64,000 bases of DNA from CAZVVT01 sp964630595. Lineage in GTDB: Bacteria; Chlamydiota; Chlamydiia; Chlamydiales; VFKH01. This document shows positions 50,013 through 58,903 of this stretch, one piece after another (positions within the stretch are counted from its first letter, which is position 1; the number at the start of each line of letters is the position of its first letter). A program made the translations under genes and the position numbers. The stretch spans positions 124,001-188,000 of the forward strand of contig CAZVVT010000002.1 in NCBI GenBank assembly GCA_964630595.1, written 5' to 3'. The notes beneath the pieces were generated by a model. It did not search any database and was not told where the DNA came from. It saw nothing but the letters and a program-made list of their open reading frames with translations.

Positions 50013-50936
50013 TCAGGCTTGATTTCTCCATTTTTGGAGCAGCTCTAAGGTAACCACATTCCCGCCACACAAAATGATCAGGACGGAAGAATAGGGGTCT
50101 AAAATGCTCAGGCGCTGGTAAATGGGCACCAAAGTGACCGCACAGGCCGGCTCGAGGAGCAGATAGTGGTCGTCTAAGAAACGAAAAGCGGCGTCAACTG
50201 CATCTTTGTCCGAGACAACCAGGGGGTGGGTGGGGTGCTTTTTCGCATATTCAAAAGCCTTGTCCGTCACCTTTTTGAGGCCCAACGAGGTCGCTACCGT
50301 CTTAATTTCACTGAGCTCAACAACCCTGTCCTCTTCAATTGACTGCGCAAAAGAGGCAGAACCTTCTGTTTCCACTGTAATAATAGGTATATCTCTCCAG
50401 CCCACCTCAGCAAGTCCCTGCACCACGCCGCAGTAGAGCCCCCCGCCGCCCACAGAGAGAACGATCGCGTCCGGCTTTTTCCCACCACGCGCAATTTCGT
50501 GCACAATAGAGGCATGCCCTTCCCAGATTGCTGGGTGATCATAGGGAGAGATAAAGAGACCATTTTTTTCCGCCGCCATCTTCTTGGCGAACTGCACCGC
50601 TTCGTTCAAATTCGCTCCATGAACGATGACTTCCGCCCCTTCCGCTTCAATCTTGGCCTTCATAAAGGGAGGCGTTGTAACAGGAATGACTACCGTAGCG
50701 GGGATGCTCAACTCCTTCGCGGAATAAGCAACAGCTAAGCCGGCATTTCCCCCCGAAGCAGCACAGAAATACTTCACTCCATCGCGCGCAGCTTTCAGAC
50801 AATAGTGGCCAATACCGCGATTCTTAAACGAGCCGCTGGGTTGAAGCATCTCCGGCTTGAGGAGTACTTCTTTGCCGAGATGCTTTGAAAGAGTGCGAGA
50901 AGTAATGAGAGGAGTATTGATATAGAGCGGGTTCAT
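50013..50936 (-). CDS. PLP-dependent serine/threonine ammonia-lyase-like enzyme
   Basis: A 307-aa fold-type II PLP enzyme. Seen: PSGSFKNRG with the cofactor lysine, AASGGNAGLAVAYSAKEL binding substrate and phosphate, SVGGGGLYCGVV as the phosphate-gripping glycine loop, and LLEPACAVTL. This fits L-serine or L-threonine dehydratase, closer to the short serine dehydratase form; there is no regulatory ACT domain. Start is ATG 50936 rather than TTG 50945. It would give pyruvate or 2-oxobutyrate. Catabolic role in a host-associated bacterium is inferred. Confidence 0.85.
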   Translation of the reverse strand: MNPLYINTPLITSRTLSKHLGKEVLLKPEMLQPSGSFKNRGIGHYCLKAARDGVKYFCAASGGNAGLAVAYSAKELSIPATVVIPVTTPPFMKAKIEAEGAEVIVHGANLNEAVQFAKKMAAEKNGLFISPYDHPAIWEGHASIVHEIARGGKKPDAIVLSVGGGGLYCGVVQGLAEVGWRDIPIITVETEGSASFAQSIEEDRVVELSEIKTVATSLGLKKVTDKAFEYAKKHPTHPLVVSDKDAVDAAFRFLDDHYLLLEPACAVTLVPIYQRLSILDPYSSVLIILCGGNVVTLELLQKWRNQA

Positions 50937-50997
50937 ATTTACCAAAAAATAATAACCCGCTCATCGATAAATCGCCAGCGGTGAGCCGAGAGGCTAT

Positions 50998-51028
50998 TTA
51001 TATGTTATTGATAATCAAGAACATATAA
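50998..51028. promoter_or_regulatory. Dyad-symmetric element upstream of the ammonia-lyase gene
   Basis: TTATATGTT (50998-51006) and AACATATAA (51020-51028) are exact reverse complements around TTGAT-A-ATCAA, interrupted by one A/G mismatch. It lies in the 102-bp space between the SPW-VKOR stop and the ammonia-lyase start. No U-run follows on the - strand, so an operator-like site is more likely than a terminator, though neither is shown. Confidence 0.45.
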
Positions 51029-51038
51029 GAGATAGATA

Positions 51039-52382
51039 TTACAGCACCTTCCAGCTTCCGTAGCGTTCGCGCACCCGGCCACAACTCCAGGGAAGCAAAA
51101 CAAGCGCCATGCCAGCAACAACTTGGCTCCACAAAGCAAGGCCTGTAAAGCCCCCGACAACCCAAGGCGAGGCAATCAGCCACAAGCCAAACAGGGCCGT
51201 AACAAAACGCAAACCACGTGCAATCTCCGCAATGGCAACCACCGAGCAGACAACGACCAGCGCGCCTACAACGTGGTTGTTATTGGCCGCTGCTCCCGTC
51301 AGGTGCAGCGAATGGGGGGAAAAAAGCAGCGCCATACCAATGAGCGCAGCAAAGACAATGTTCCAGTGGATGGCCAGCCCCTTCCACACATTGCGCCCCG
51401 AAACACGCTCCGTTGTACTTCCCGCCTGCTCGCCGCCCTTAAAGAAGACCGACCACATGGGTCGCTCCTCTCTTTTTGCCGACCGCAAAAACTGCGCCAC
51501 CGCCCACACCTCATCCAACGACAGCGCAAGCATCACCAACATGCACAATGCCATGATGAGGCACAGGCCGCACCACGCCCCCACAATGATGGGCTGACAG
51601 AGAACAAGCAAAATAGAGATAAACCCGAGCGGCACCACGAGAAGCCCAAAAAGCACCACCATCCACGGCATAGTTCTCCACCGCCCAACGCCCCCCTTAC
51701 AGCCCATTAAGGCCTCCAGGCCATAGGCAAAGGCACCCATTCCCGCATCCGAAATGGGAAAGGAACGCGACAAGGGCGAGGTAATCACCTCTTTCGTGCC
51801 ATCGCCAAAAAAAGGATCCCATACCGTATCGATGTAGCCCAGTTGGTAAGCGGCCAAATAGCGCGCTAAAAACCAGCCTAGAAAACCAAAAAAGATCACC
51901 GGATAGCGCTGCCACCAGGAAGAGGGGTTATAGCTCCAGCCCGCAGGAACAACGCGGTCGCTGCTCCAACCCTCGTAGGGCAACTGAGGAACAAGGATCG
52001 AAAAGACAATGAGCAACGCTCCCACCAGCGTATCATTCAAATACATCTGCGCATTGGGCGCCCAAAAAAAGAGAGGGGCAAACTGCAGCCAAATGCCCGC
52101 CAGTGCAATGAGCCACAAAGGCCACTGTCGAGGGCGCAGCGAAAGCAGCCCTAGGACAATCACCACCAAACCGGTTCCCACATCGCTGCAGGTCATTCGT
52201 TTTGCCGCAACGAGCGCAAACTGGGGATCCTTAGGCTGAATGCCACTCGACGAAATCACATGAATTAGCGATTCATACCCAAAGGTATAAGGCGCAGCAA
52301 GCAGCCAAATGCCCAGCATAATCGTCGCTAGACGCGACCAGAGCGTACGGTCAAAGTGATGACGTAGCCGCTCGTCAACCAC
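51039..52382 (-). CDS. SPW-VKOR fusion membrane protein
   Basis: A 447-aa polytopic membrane protein. Seen: N- and C-terminal hydrophobic repeats of the SPW type (W-x-x-W-L-x-x-(S/A)-P-(W/Y), for example WLLAAPY and WLIASPWVVGG), and a central vitamin K epoxide reductase-like domain of about 120 residues with redox motif WCGLC. VKOR proteins reoxidise DsbA-like thiol oxidases. Start GTG 52382 overlaps the epimerase gene by 8 bp. A fusion of VKOR between two SPW blocks, partnered with an epimerase, is unusual. A partner Dsb protein is not visible nearby. Confidence 0.75.
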   Translation of the reverse strand: MVDERLRHHFDRTLWSRLATIMLGIWLLAAPYTFGYESLIHVISSSGIQPKDPQFALVAAKRMTCSDVGTGLVVIVLGLLSLRPRQWPLWLIALAGIWLQFAPLFFWAPNAQMYLNDTLVGALLIVFSILVPQLPYEGWSSDRVVPAGWSYNPSSWWQRYPVIFFGFLGWFLARYLAAYQLGYIDTVWDPFFGDGTKEVITSPLSRSFPISDAGMGAFAYGLEALMGCKGGVGRWRTMPWMVVLFGLLVVPLGFISILLVLCQPIIVGAWCGLCLIMALCMLVMLALSLDEVWAVAQFLRSAKREERPMWSVFFKGGEQAGSTTERVSGRNVWKGLAIHWNIVFAALIGMALLFSPHSLHLTGAAANNNHVVGALVVVCSVVAIAEIARGLRFVTALFGLWLIASPWVVGGFTGLALWSQVVAGMALVLLPWSCGRVRERYGSWKVL

Positions 52383-53457
52383 AACAGCCTCCGCCGCAGC
52401 AGGAAGAGCGCTTCAGCCACTTTGGAATCGTCAACTTATGGTGTTTATACCAACGAATCGGATCCTTTTTCAGCGCTTGAATCATTTTAGGCGCCACATC
52501 AATCACATATCTCTTAGGACTCCACCCCAGGCGCGACTTAGCCAAACTGATGTCGAGTTCGTAGTTGATATCTCCTAAATCGACCATCCAAGGCTTAATA
52601 TAGGATTGCCCCGTAAGGTTGAGGAAAAAGGCCCCGATCTTCGCAATGAACTTCGGAATCGGCCAGGTCTTCCATGTATAACCAAAGAGCAGCTCCTCAA
52701 AGGTCTTCTGCAACTCGCCATAACTAGCCGTCTTGCCCTCTCCGATCAACACGGTGAACTCCTCACCCAGCTGCGCCCGTTTCTGCACTGTCAAATCGAT
52801 GGCATCGACCAAGTCATCCATGTGCAAATAAGAGGTTCCGCGGCTAATATCCCCAGGATAGACATGCGACGTAAACTGCTTCTCATAAATGCGTTGAATC
52901 TGGTTGGAGAGCGGAATGGAGTTGCAATAGTCATCGTAGACTCCTGCAATGCGCAAGACAACAATGGGAATCTGCCCACGCTCTTCATGCATCACCTTCT
53001 CTGTGGCAATTTTCGAGCTGGGATAATCCCATAGCCCCACCTGAGGCGACTCTTCGCGAATGAGCGTGCCCGGCTCGCAAGGGGCGTGCACTAGCATCGT
53101 AGAGGAGAAGCAAAACTGCTCACACGTAAAGTGCTGCAGGTTCTTTAAGAGGCGCCCTGTGCCCTGCACGGTAATCGTTTCATATTTATTACTGGGGTCG
53201 CCTGTAAAATTATAGTATGCAGCTAGATGAACTACCGAAACTATGTGGGAACCCCACTTTTCCTTTACCTGATCAAAAGCTGCCGCCACGCTCTCGTCCG
53301 ACTCCAGGTCGACCTTCATGTACTCTAAAGAGCCTACAGTGCTCGGGGGCGGGATGATATCGAATCCGATCAGCTGGAAATGGGGGGCAAAACGCTCAGC
53401 TACGGCCATCCCAATGCGGCCGCTGCAACCTGTCACAATAACAATAGGCTTACTCAT
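52375..53457 (-). CDS. NAD-dependent epimerase/dehydratase with a Cys-rich tail
   Basis: A 360-aa extended SDR. Seen: VTGCSGRIGMAVAERF, VVHLAAYYNFTG, FSSTMLVHAP and WDYPSSKIATE with the Tyr-x-x-x-Lys active site, RIAGVYDDYC, and TSYLHMDDLVDAI. Its last residues read SSCCGGGCCG, four cysteines in a glycine-rich tail. It is co-transcribed with the VKOR fusion, which carries a CxxC redox site, so the tail may be a thiol substrate (speculative). It does not fit RMD, GMD or GalE. Confidence 0.8.
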   Translation of the reverse strand: MSKPIVIVTGCSGRIGMAVAERFAPHFQLIGFDIIPPPSTVGSLEYMKVDLESDESVAAAFDQVKEKWGSHIVSVVHLAAYYNFTGDPSNKYETITVQGTGRLLKNLQHFTCEQFCFSSTMLVHAPCEPGTLIREESPQVGLWDYPSSKIATEKVMHEERGQIPIVVLRIAGVYDDYCNSIPLSNQIQRIYEKQFTSHVYPGDISRGTSYLHMDDLVDAIDLTVQKRAQLGEEFTVLIGEGKTASYGELQKTFEELLFGYTWKTWPIPKFIAKIGAFFLNLTGQSYIKPWMVDLGDINYELDISLAKSRLGWSPKRYVIDVAPKMIQALKKDPIRWYKHHKLTIPKWLKRSSCCGGGCCG

Positions 53458-53488
53458 AATTTGGAATTCTATGGCTGCACTTTGGGGG

Positions 53489-53518
53489 TGTCAAGATTTT
53501 CCTTGGAAAGGGTATGAT
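53489..53518 (+). promoter_or_regulatory. Weak candidate promoter for 53538
   Basis: TGTCAA at 53489-53494 and TATGAT at 53513-53518 with an 18-bp spacer precede the ATG at 53538, and a GAGAGG ribosome-like site follows. The -35 match is poor. Identified by eye only. Confidence 0.3.
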
Positions 53519-53537
53519 CGGGTTAGAGAGGTGTATT

Positions 53538-54491
53538 ATGTCTGGCCCCATTGTTGCACGAATTGAACCGGATGACGGCAGCAGACCCGCCGACCTTGGG
53601 CAGCCCTTTAAGCACACGAAAATGGTGAATGGCGTCCAAACCGAGGTGTGGACCTTCCAAGTTGCTCCCGCTTCACAACTCCACAGCAGAACCGTACAGG
53701 TAGGTCCAGACAATCTCGCCAACCCCCCGAAGGAGTGGCTCGACATCTCCTTTCCCTTAACCGGACCCTTCGCAGACGAGAAAAAACGTCTTGATACAGG
53801 ACGCAAGCTCGTCTTTCATCTGCGCACAAACATGGCGACTATGGATGCCGCAGAAGCGGAAAAGCTCCTTGTCCGCATGCGCGCCGGCACAGTTCCCTTC
53901 AAGCTGTACGACATTGGTGAAAAGGATAGCCCCGCACGAACCTTCACCTGCGTTTGGGAAGATGAAAAAGGCCAACCTTGCATGTTCTTTCGCAAAGAAG
54001 GAGATGAATTCACCTACCTGCTTCCCCTTCCTGGGAAAAGTTATGCACAAGTTGAAGAGATCCTCAAAGAAACCTTCGTCACCGCAAAGATGGGTAAGCA
54101 CGGGAAAATGGAAGAGGCGGGAGGCGAACGTCACCGCAGAATCATTTGGAACAAACACATTCCCGGCAGCGTCCTACACTTCCTCGAATCTCTTCACCAC
54201 AAGGATGGCACAACGATCGCCCAGGCGCTCGAACGGATTCAGCCAATCACTACTCGAGCAAGACTGCATGCAGAACGTGCGGCAGCCGCCGAACTCCATG
54301 CTGAAGCAGAGGAAGAAGAGGGCGCTGGTGGCTCAGGAAGCGGCGCGGATGGCAGTGCGGCAGCAGCTGCTACATTAGGAACAGCTGCAGCAGCAAGTCA
54401 CACCTTTGGGCCCGGCCCAACAATTGTAGAACTGTCTGACGAAGAATCTGGCGGAGGGGCTGCAGAATCTAAGGCCAGTCATCTCGACTAA
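53538..54491 (+). CDS. Hypothetical protein with acidic tail and SUMO-interacting-motif-like sequence
   Basis: A 317-aa soluble protein with no domain I recognise. The first 220 residues look globular and mixed. Then follows a low-complexity Ala/Glu/Gly region and a tail containing PTIVELSDEES (about residues 294-304): hydrophobic I-V-x-L followed by Ser and acidic residues, which fits the eukaryotic SUMO-interacting motif pattern. There is no signal peptide, so type III secretion would be the expected route if it is an effector. Start ATG 53538 with GAGAGG upstream. It lies directly before glgA without a gap. Confidence 0.6.
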   Translation: MSGPIVARIEPDDGSRPADLGQPFKHTKMVNGVQTEVWTFQVAPASQLHSRTVQVGPDNLANPPKEWLDISFPLTGPFADEKKRLDTGRKLVFHLRTNMATMDAAEAEKLLVRMRAGTVPFKLYDIGEKDSPARTFTCVWEDEKGQPCMFFRKEGDEFTYLLPLPGKSYAQVEEILKETFVTAKMGKHGKMEEAGGERHRRIIWNKHIPGSVLHFLESLHHKDGTTIAQALERIQPITTRARLHAERAAAAELHAEAEEEEGAGGSGSGADGSAAAAATLGTAAAASHTFGPGPTIVELSDEESGGGAAESKASHLD

Positions 54492-55934
54492 ATGTATATC
54501 CTTCACATCGCCTCAGAAATGGCGCCCATCGCTAAGGTGGGCGGACTAGCCGATGTTGTTTCGGGACTCTCCAAAGAGCTCAAGTGGAAGGACAACCTCG
54601 TCGAGGTGATTCTCCCCAAATATGACTGCTTGGATTGGCATGGAGTTAAAGATCTCAAAGTAGCCTACGAAAATCTTGCCTCCTTTTACAAGGGGCAGTG
54701 GATCAATAATACGGTCTGGGAGGGCACTGTCGATGGCGTTGTTGTCTTCTTCATCGAGCCGCACGATGAGTGGAATTTTTTTCGCCGCGGCACCTTTTAC
54801 AACTGCCCCGATAACTTAGAACGCTTCACCTACTTCACGCGCGCTGCGCTGGAGTTTCTGCTCAAATCAGGACGCACTCCCGACGTTCTTCACTGCCACG
54901 ATTGGCACACCGCTCTCGCCCCCGTTCTCTTCTACGAAATCTTTCAGCCCATTGGTCTGCGCTCCAAGAAAATCGTCTTCACCATTCACAACCTCTATCA
55001 CCAAGGTCTGTGTGACCCTTGGATCATTGACGCGATCGGTCTTTCCAGCCGCCGCCTGCATCAATTCGACCGCCTTCAAGACGAAACGCGCCCCGAACTG
55101 CTCAACCTCCTCAAAGGCGCCATCGTCTTCTCCAATGCAGTCACCACCGTCTCCCCCACCTACGCTCTTGAAATCCAAACAACGCTGGGCGGCGCCGGCC
55201 TCGACCGCGTGCTGCGCCAATATTCCCGCAAGCTCATCGGCATCCTTAACGGCATCGACACTTCCTATTGGAATCCCGAACTCGACCCCATGCTGCCCTA
55301 CCGCTATAGCTCTAGCGACCCAAAACATTTTTTTGAAAAAAAGGGGCAGTGTACCGAAGCGCTGCAAACTCGCCTCCATCTGACACGGCGCCGCCCCATC
55401 ATCTCCACCATTACCCGCCTGGTACCGCAAAAGGGCATCGACTTGATCCACCACGCCCTCTTCCGCACCCTCGAGCTAGGCGGCCAGTTTGTCCTGATGG
55501 GCACCAGCCCCGATCCGGAGATCTCCGACCGCTTCCACCGCCTGAAAATGGACCTCGCCTCCAATCCCCACGTCCGCCTTGAACTCCACCACAACGAAGA
55601 GCTCGCCCACCAGATCTATGCCGGCTCCGACGCCTTCATCATCCCCTCCATCTTCGAGCCCTGTGGCCTGACCCAGCAAATCGCCCTGAAATATGGAACC
55701 GTTCCCATCGCTCGACGCACCGGCGGCCTCAATGACACCATCTTCGACAGCAAGAACGGTTTTACCTTCGACCACGCCGACAACGGGGGCATGAATTGGG
55801 GCCTCGATCGAGCCGTCCGCCTCTTTAAAGAATACCCCTCTAAGTGGCAAGAAATCGCCCTGCGCGGAGCCAAACAGGATTTGAGCTGGCGCAGACCAGC
55901 TGCTGAATATCTTGCTCTCTATCTTAAAGATTAG
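54492..55934 (+). CDS. glgA: Glycogen synthase
   Basis: A 480-aa GT5 enzyme that extends glycogen from ADP-glucose. Seen: SEMAPIAKVGGLADVVSGL with the Lys-x-Gly-Gly ADP-binding motif, HCHDWHTAL, TIHNLYHQG, NGIDTSYWNP, and PSIFEPCGLTQQIALKYGTVPI. Length is standard. It starts at once after the preceding stop codon. The order glgA, pgsA, dnaG, mutS, uvrC in this window parallels Chlamydia. Confidence 0.98.
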   Translation: MYILHIASEMAPIAKVGGLADVVSGLSKELKWKDNLVEVILPKYDCLDWHGVKDLKVAYENLASFYKGQWINNTVWEGTVDGVVVFFIEPHDEWNFFRRGTFYNCPDNLERFTYFTRAALEFLLKSGRTPDVLHCHDWHTALAPVLFYEIFQPIGLRSKKIVFTIHNLYHQGLCDPWIIDAIGLSSRRLHQFDRLQDETRPELLNLLKGAIVFSNAVTTVSPTYALEIQTTLGGAGLDRVLRQYSRKLIGILNGIDTSYWNPELDPMLPYRYSSSDPKHFFEKKGQCTEALQTRLHLTRRRPIISTITRLVPQKGIDLIHHALFRTLELGGQFVLMGTSPDPEISDRFHRLKMDLASNPHVRLELHHNEELAHQIYAGSDAFIIPSIFEPCGLTQQIALKYGTVPIARRTGGLNDTIFDSKNGFTFDHADNGGMNWGLDRAVRLFKEYPSKWQEIALRGAKQDLSWRRPAAEYLALYLKD

Positions 55935-55949
55935 GTAAATAGTTAAGCC

Positions 55950-57062
55950 GTGGAGAACTTAGAACGAGACATTGATAGTTTCTTCGAGGCCAAGGTAAAG
56001 GAGTACCTCGAGCGCCAAATCGCCCGCCTTCGATTGGGAAAGCGGCTCTTTTCCCCCTCGAATACCATCGCCCTGCTCAAAAGCTTCGAAGAGGATATCG
56101 ATAATCTGGGGCTGACGGAGCTCATCGACAGCGAGCACGCCTCCACCATTGATCGGTGGAAGAAGGAGTTCACGCGCAACGTACTGGTGCCCAAGTATCT
56201 CATCGCTAATCCCCATCTTCCCATCGAACGAGTGATGGAGATGATCAAGAAGGCGATCCGCAAAGCGGCTCTAGAAATGAAAACTGATTACTACGTGCGC
56301 TCTTGCCAGGAGATGATCCGCAATTCGCTGCGCGCAACACCGATCTTAGAACGGCTCAAGCGGGCAAAAGAGATGCTCTCCTCCTCCTGTGCCATTATCC
56401 AGAAGTTGGAGAAGGACATTCCGCAGGAGATTCTCCATCAGGCGCTGGCACCAACGAGCGCCGATCGTTTGGTGCAATCAGTAACAGGCGTACCTCTCGA
56501 ACCTTCTCCCAAAAGCGAGAATCACGGATTCCGCATGGTGCCCCGCAGACAGCCGCACCAACCCCATCCCCCCTTCTCTGACCAACTCACCAACTACTTG
56601 AAAACGCGCCTTACCGAGCGCATCAACAGCCGTTTTACTGCCGACCAAACGCTGCTCGAAAAGCTCTCCATCATCTCCGACCTACAAAAGACTCTCGGTA
56701 ACGCTATTCTTGCGCAGTGGCTTTCGGCCCTTTCTCACAAAGGTCCTGCAGAATTGCTGAACGAAGCAAAGATGATGCTGCCTCATCTTTTCTGTACGCT
56801 GCGCGCTGAAATTCTCGCCGAAAGCTGCAGCAACGAAATCGCTCACATCAAACAGCACGCCGCCTACACCGACTACGCCAAACAGCGTGAACAGGTCTTC
56901 CAGCGCTACTTGCGCTGCTTTGCGCAAGAGGTCCACTTACGCGAAGCTTTCATCGACGCCTTCAAAACTCTCGAACGCACACAGCAAGAGCGTTCTCCCG
57001 CACCTACCGAGCCCCCCACACCGAAAGGTCCCAGCAAAACTAGCGGCTGGCGCAAAGTTTAA
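55950..57062 (+). CDS. Hypothetical helical protein
   Basis: A 370-aa protein with no recognised domain. It is rich in Glu/Lys/Arg/Leu and predicted by eye to be mostly alpha-helical: for example a long helical N-terminal part and a second half beginning near residue 205 after a Pro/His-rich linker (RRQPHQPHPPF). It ends in a basic, Pro-rich tail. Start GTG 55950, 15 bp after glgA; no strong ribosome site is seen. It could be a lineage-specific chlamydial protein. I cannot assign a function. Confidence 0.7.
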   Translation: MENLERDIDSFFEAKVKEYLERQIARLRLGKRLFSPSNTIALLKSFEEDIDNLGLTELIDSEHASTIDRWKKEFTRNVLVPKYLIANPHLPIERVMEMIKKAIRKAALEMKTDYYVRSCQEMIRNSLRATPILERLKRAKEMLSSSCAIIQKLEKDIPQEILHQALAPTSADRLVQSVTGVPLEPSPKSENHGFRMVPRRQPHQPHPPFSDQLTNYLKTRLTERINSRFTADQTLLEKLSIISDLQKTLGNAILAQWLSALSHKGPAELLNEAKMMLPHLFCTLRAEILAESCSNEIAHIKQHAAYTDYAKQREQVFQRYLRCFAQEVHLREAFIDAFKTLERTQQERSPAPTEPPTPKGPSKTSGWRKV

Positions 57063-57118
57063 GTTTAGCTCCTCTGAACTGAGAAACTCAGGTCTATGGC
57101 AACGCCTCAGCTTCTTTA

Positions 57119-57200
57119 TTCTCTGTGTGCTCTGTGATCTCTGTGGTGATAAAAAATCATGTAAAAAAATAACCACAGAGCACACAGAGATCACAGAGAA
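57119..57200. repeat. CTCTGTG-heptamer inverted repeat
   Basis: Left arm TTCTCTGTG-TG-CTCTGTG-AT-CTCTGTGGT (57119-57147) and right arm 57172-57200 are inverse copies built from three spaced CTCTGTG heptamers per arm, with the TG and AT linkers swapped in order. The loop is AT-rich. It lies between convergent genes (55950-57062 + and pgsA -), so it could act as a terminator. Similar CTCTGTG-rich palindromes are, as I remember, widespread in environmental bacteria; that is not verified here. Confidence 0.7.
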
Positions 57201-57271
57201 TATCAAGCCCTATTGCGCCGAACGCCTTTCTTGAGCATTCTTACGTTAAAAATTGATCGGCAAGAAGCGGT

Positions 57272-57844
57272 CTAATTTTTACGAAATAATTTTTTCACCT
57301 CGTGGCGATTCACCACGAAGTATTCCACTGCAGACACAATGGCCACTGCCGCTGCCACAGCTGTTACCCAATAGGCAACGGGCTGCAGATAGGAGGACTG
57401 CAGCGCCATCAACCCTAAAATAATGAAGGCGCCCACGCCCTGCAAAATAGACTTCGCCTTTCCGCTTCTTCGCGCTGCAAGAGCCACGCCCCTGATCGCA
57501 CACACAGCACGCAGCGTCGTAATCACTGCATCGCGGTAGATGAAGACAAAGACAAACAATAGCGGGATGTTTACCGGAGGCGCGGTAAAGGAAAGATAGA
57601 TCGCGATATGCGTAATGCTATCGGCCATGGGATCAAAGAGCTTACCAAAATCGGTCACCGTATTGGTGCGTCGCGCAATCCATCCATCGAAGGCATCGCT
57701 CAACTCCGAAGCGGCCAGCAACAGGAGCAAAACATAGGGCAACCAAAAAGTCGTCAATCCAAACCACTGCGGCTCGAGATAAATGAGCATAAAGAGAGGA
57801 CTAATGAAGAGCCGAATGAAGGTCAACAGATTGGCAATCGTCAT
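57272..57844 (-). CDS. pgsA: CDP-alcohol phosphatidyltransferase (PgsA-like)
   Basis: A 190-aa inner-membrane enzyme, probably making phosphatidylglycerol phosphate from CDP-diacylglycerol and glycerol 3-phosphate. Seen: the family motif D50-x2-D53-G54-x2-A57-R58 ... G67-x3-D71-x3-D75 and several hydrophobic helices, with the N-terminal RLFISPLF. Length fits PgsA. It lies close to glgA as in Chlamydia. A role of phosphatidylserine synthase type is less likely. Confidence 0.88.
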   Translation of the reverse strand: MTIANLLTFIRLFISPLFMLIYLEPQWFGLTTFWLPYVLLLLLAASELSDAFDGWIARRTNTVTDFGKLFDPMADSITHIAIYLSFTAPPVNIPLLFVFVFIYRDAVITTLRAVCAIRGVALAARRSGKAKSILQGVGAFIILGLMALQSSYLQPVAYWVTAVAAAVAIVSAVEYFVVNRHEVKKLFRKN

Positions 57845-57885
57845 ACTGTTTGAGGAGACTAGCAGTCTTTGCTTAGCGAAGCAAG

Positions 57886-58893
57886 TCAGGCCTTGGGCTG
57901 CATCGCCAGCTGGCCGCAGGCAGCAGCGATATCATCGCCCTTGGTATAGCGACAGGTAGTGACCAGGCCGCCCTGCTCAAGAATGTCGCGGAATTCGAGG
58001 ATCCGCGGACCGGAGGGGCGCTTGAGGCGCAAACCGGCAACGGGATTGTATGGGATGAGGTTGACGGTGCACTGCCGACGACCCAGAAGCTGAACAAGAA
58101 GGTCAGCATGCTCTGGCTTGTCGTTGAGGCCATCCAATAGAGTGTACTCGAATGTGACATCACGGCCGGTACGCGCTTGCCAGCGGTCCATAGCAGCCAT
58201 CACATCCTCAAGAGGATAGCGGCGCGCATAGGGAATGATTTTTTTGCGCAGATCCTGCGTGGGCGCATGGAGAGAAAGAACGAGGTTAACTCCCAGATCT
58301 TCCTCTAACAGCCGATCAATCCCCTCAACAACACCCACCGTAGAAACGGTAATGCGTCTCTTTGATAGGCCAAAATAACGCGGGTCGATCAGAAGGCGGA
58401 TGGACTCAACCACATTGCCGTAGTTTTCTAGCGGCTCGCCCATGCCCATGAAGACGACGTTGGTGATGGGCTGCACGCGATGGATGCGGACGACCTGCTC
58501 GACAATCTCGGCAGGCGTCAAATTGCGCATCAGCCCCTCTTTTCCAGAGGCACAGAAAGCGCAGCGGGCGGGGCAACCCACCTGCGAAGAGACGCACACT
58601 GTATGACGACCCGGCGCGCGAATGAGCACCGATTCGATAAAGTTGCCATCCTCTAGCTTCCAGAGAAATTTCGTGGTTTCGCCATCGCTGGAATCCACAC
58701 GCTTCACTTCCGTCAAAGCTGAAGTCACCGTCAGCTGCTCGCGCATCTCCTTAGGCAAGTCGGTCATCTCTGCAAAAGAGGAGGCCCCCTTTTTCCAGAC
58801 CCATGAGAGGATCTGTCCGGCCCGAAAGCGGGGCTGCCCCTGCTCTTTCAACCAATCAATGAGTACCTCTTCACGAAGCCCGAGCAACTGCAT
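57886..58893 (-). CDS. rlmN: Dual-specificity rRNA/tRNA adenine C2-methyltransferase
   Basis: A 335-aa radical SAM enzyme that methylates 23S rRNA A2503 and tRNA A37. Seen: GCPARCAFC with the iron-sulfur cysteines C107, C111 and C114; TVCVSSQ before it; VFMGMGEPLENYGNV; STVGVVEGI; NLVLSLHAPTQDLR; EYTLLDGLND; and a C-terminal AAACGQL carrying the second catalytic cysteine. Length is normal. It sits between pgsA and dnaG. Confidence 0.97.
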   Translation of the reverse strand: MQLLGLREEVLIDWLKEQGQPRFRAGQILSWVWKKGASSFAEMTDLPKEMREQLTVTSALTEVKRVDSSDGETTKFLWKLEDGNFIESVLIRAPGRHTVCVSSQVGCPARCAFCASGKEGLMRNLTPAEIVEQVVRIHRVQPITNVVFMGMGEPLENYGNVVESIRLLIDPRYFGLSKRRITVSTVGVVEGIDRLLEEDLGVNLVLSLHAPTQDLRKKIIPYARRYPLEDVMAAMDRWQARTGRDVTFEYTLLDGLNDKPEHADLLVQLLGRRQCTVNLIPYNPVAGLRLKRPSGPRILEFRDILEQGGLVTTCRYTKGDDIAAACGQLAMQPKA

Positions 58894-58903
58894 AAGGCGA
58901 GCA

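Noticed and set aside
49798..50070. 90-codon - ORF across the tRNA genes
   Set aside because: It spans tRNA-Ala, which folds into a perfect cloverleaf, and overlaps the ammonia-lyase gene.
54867..55454. 195-codon ORF antisense to glgA
   Set aside because: Shadow of the conserved glgA reading frame.
57119..57200. Possible CRISPR-like repeat array of CTCTGTG units
   Set aside because: Units are separated by only 2 bases, arms are inverted, and there are no spacers or cas genes.
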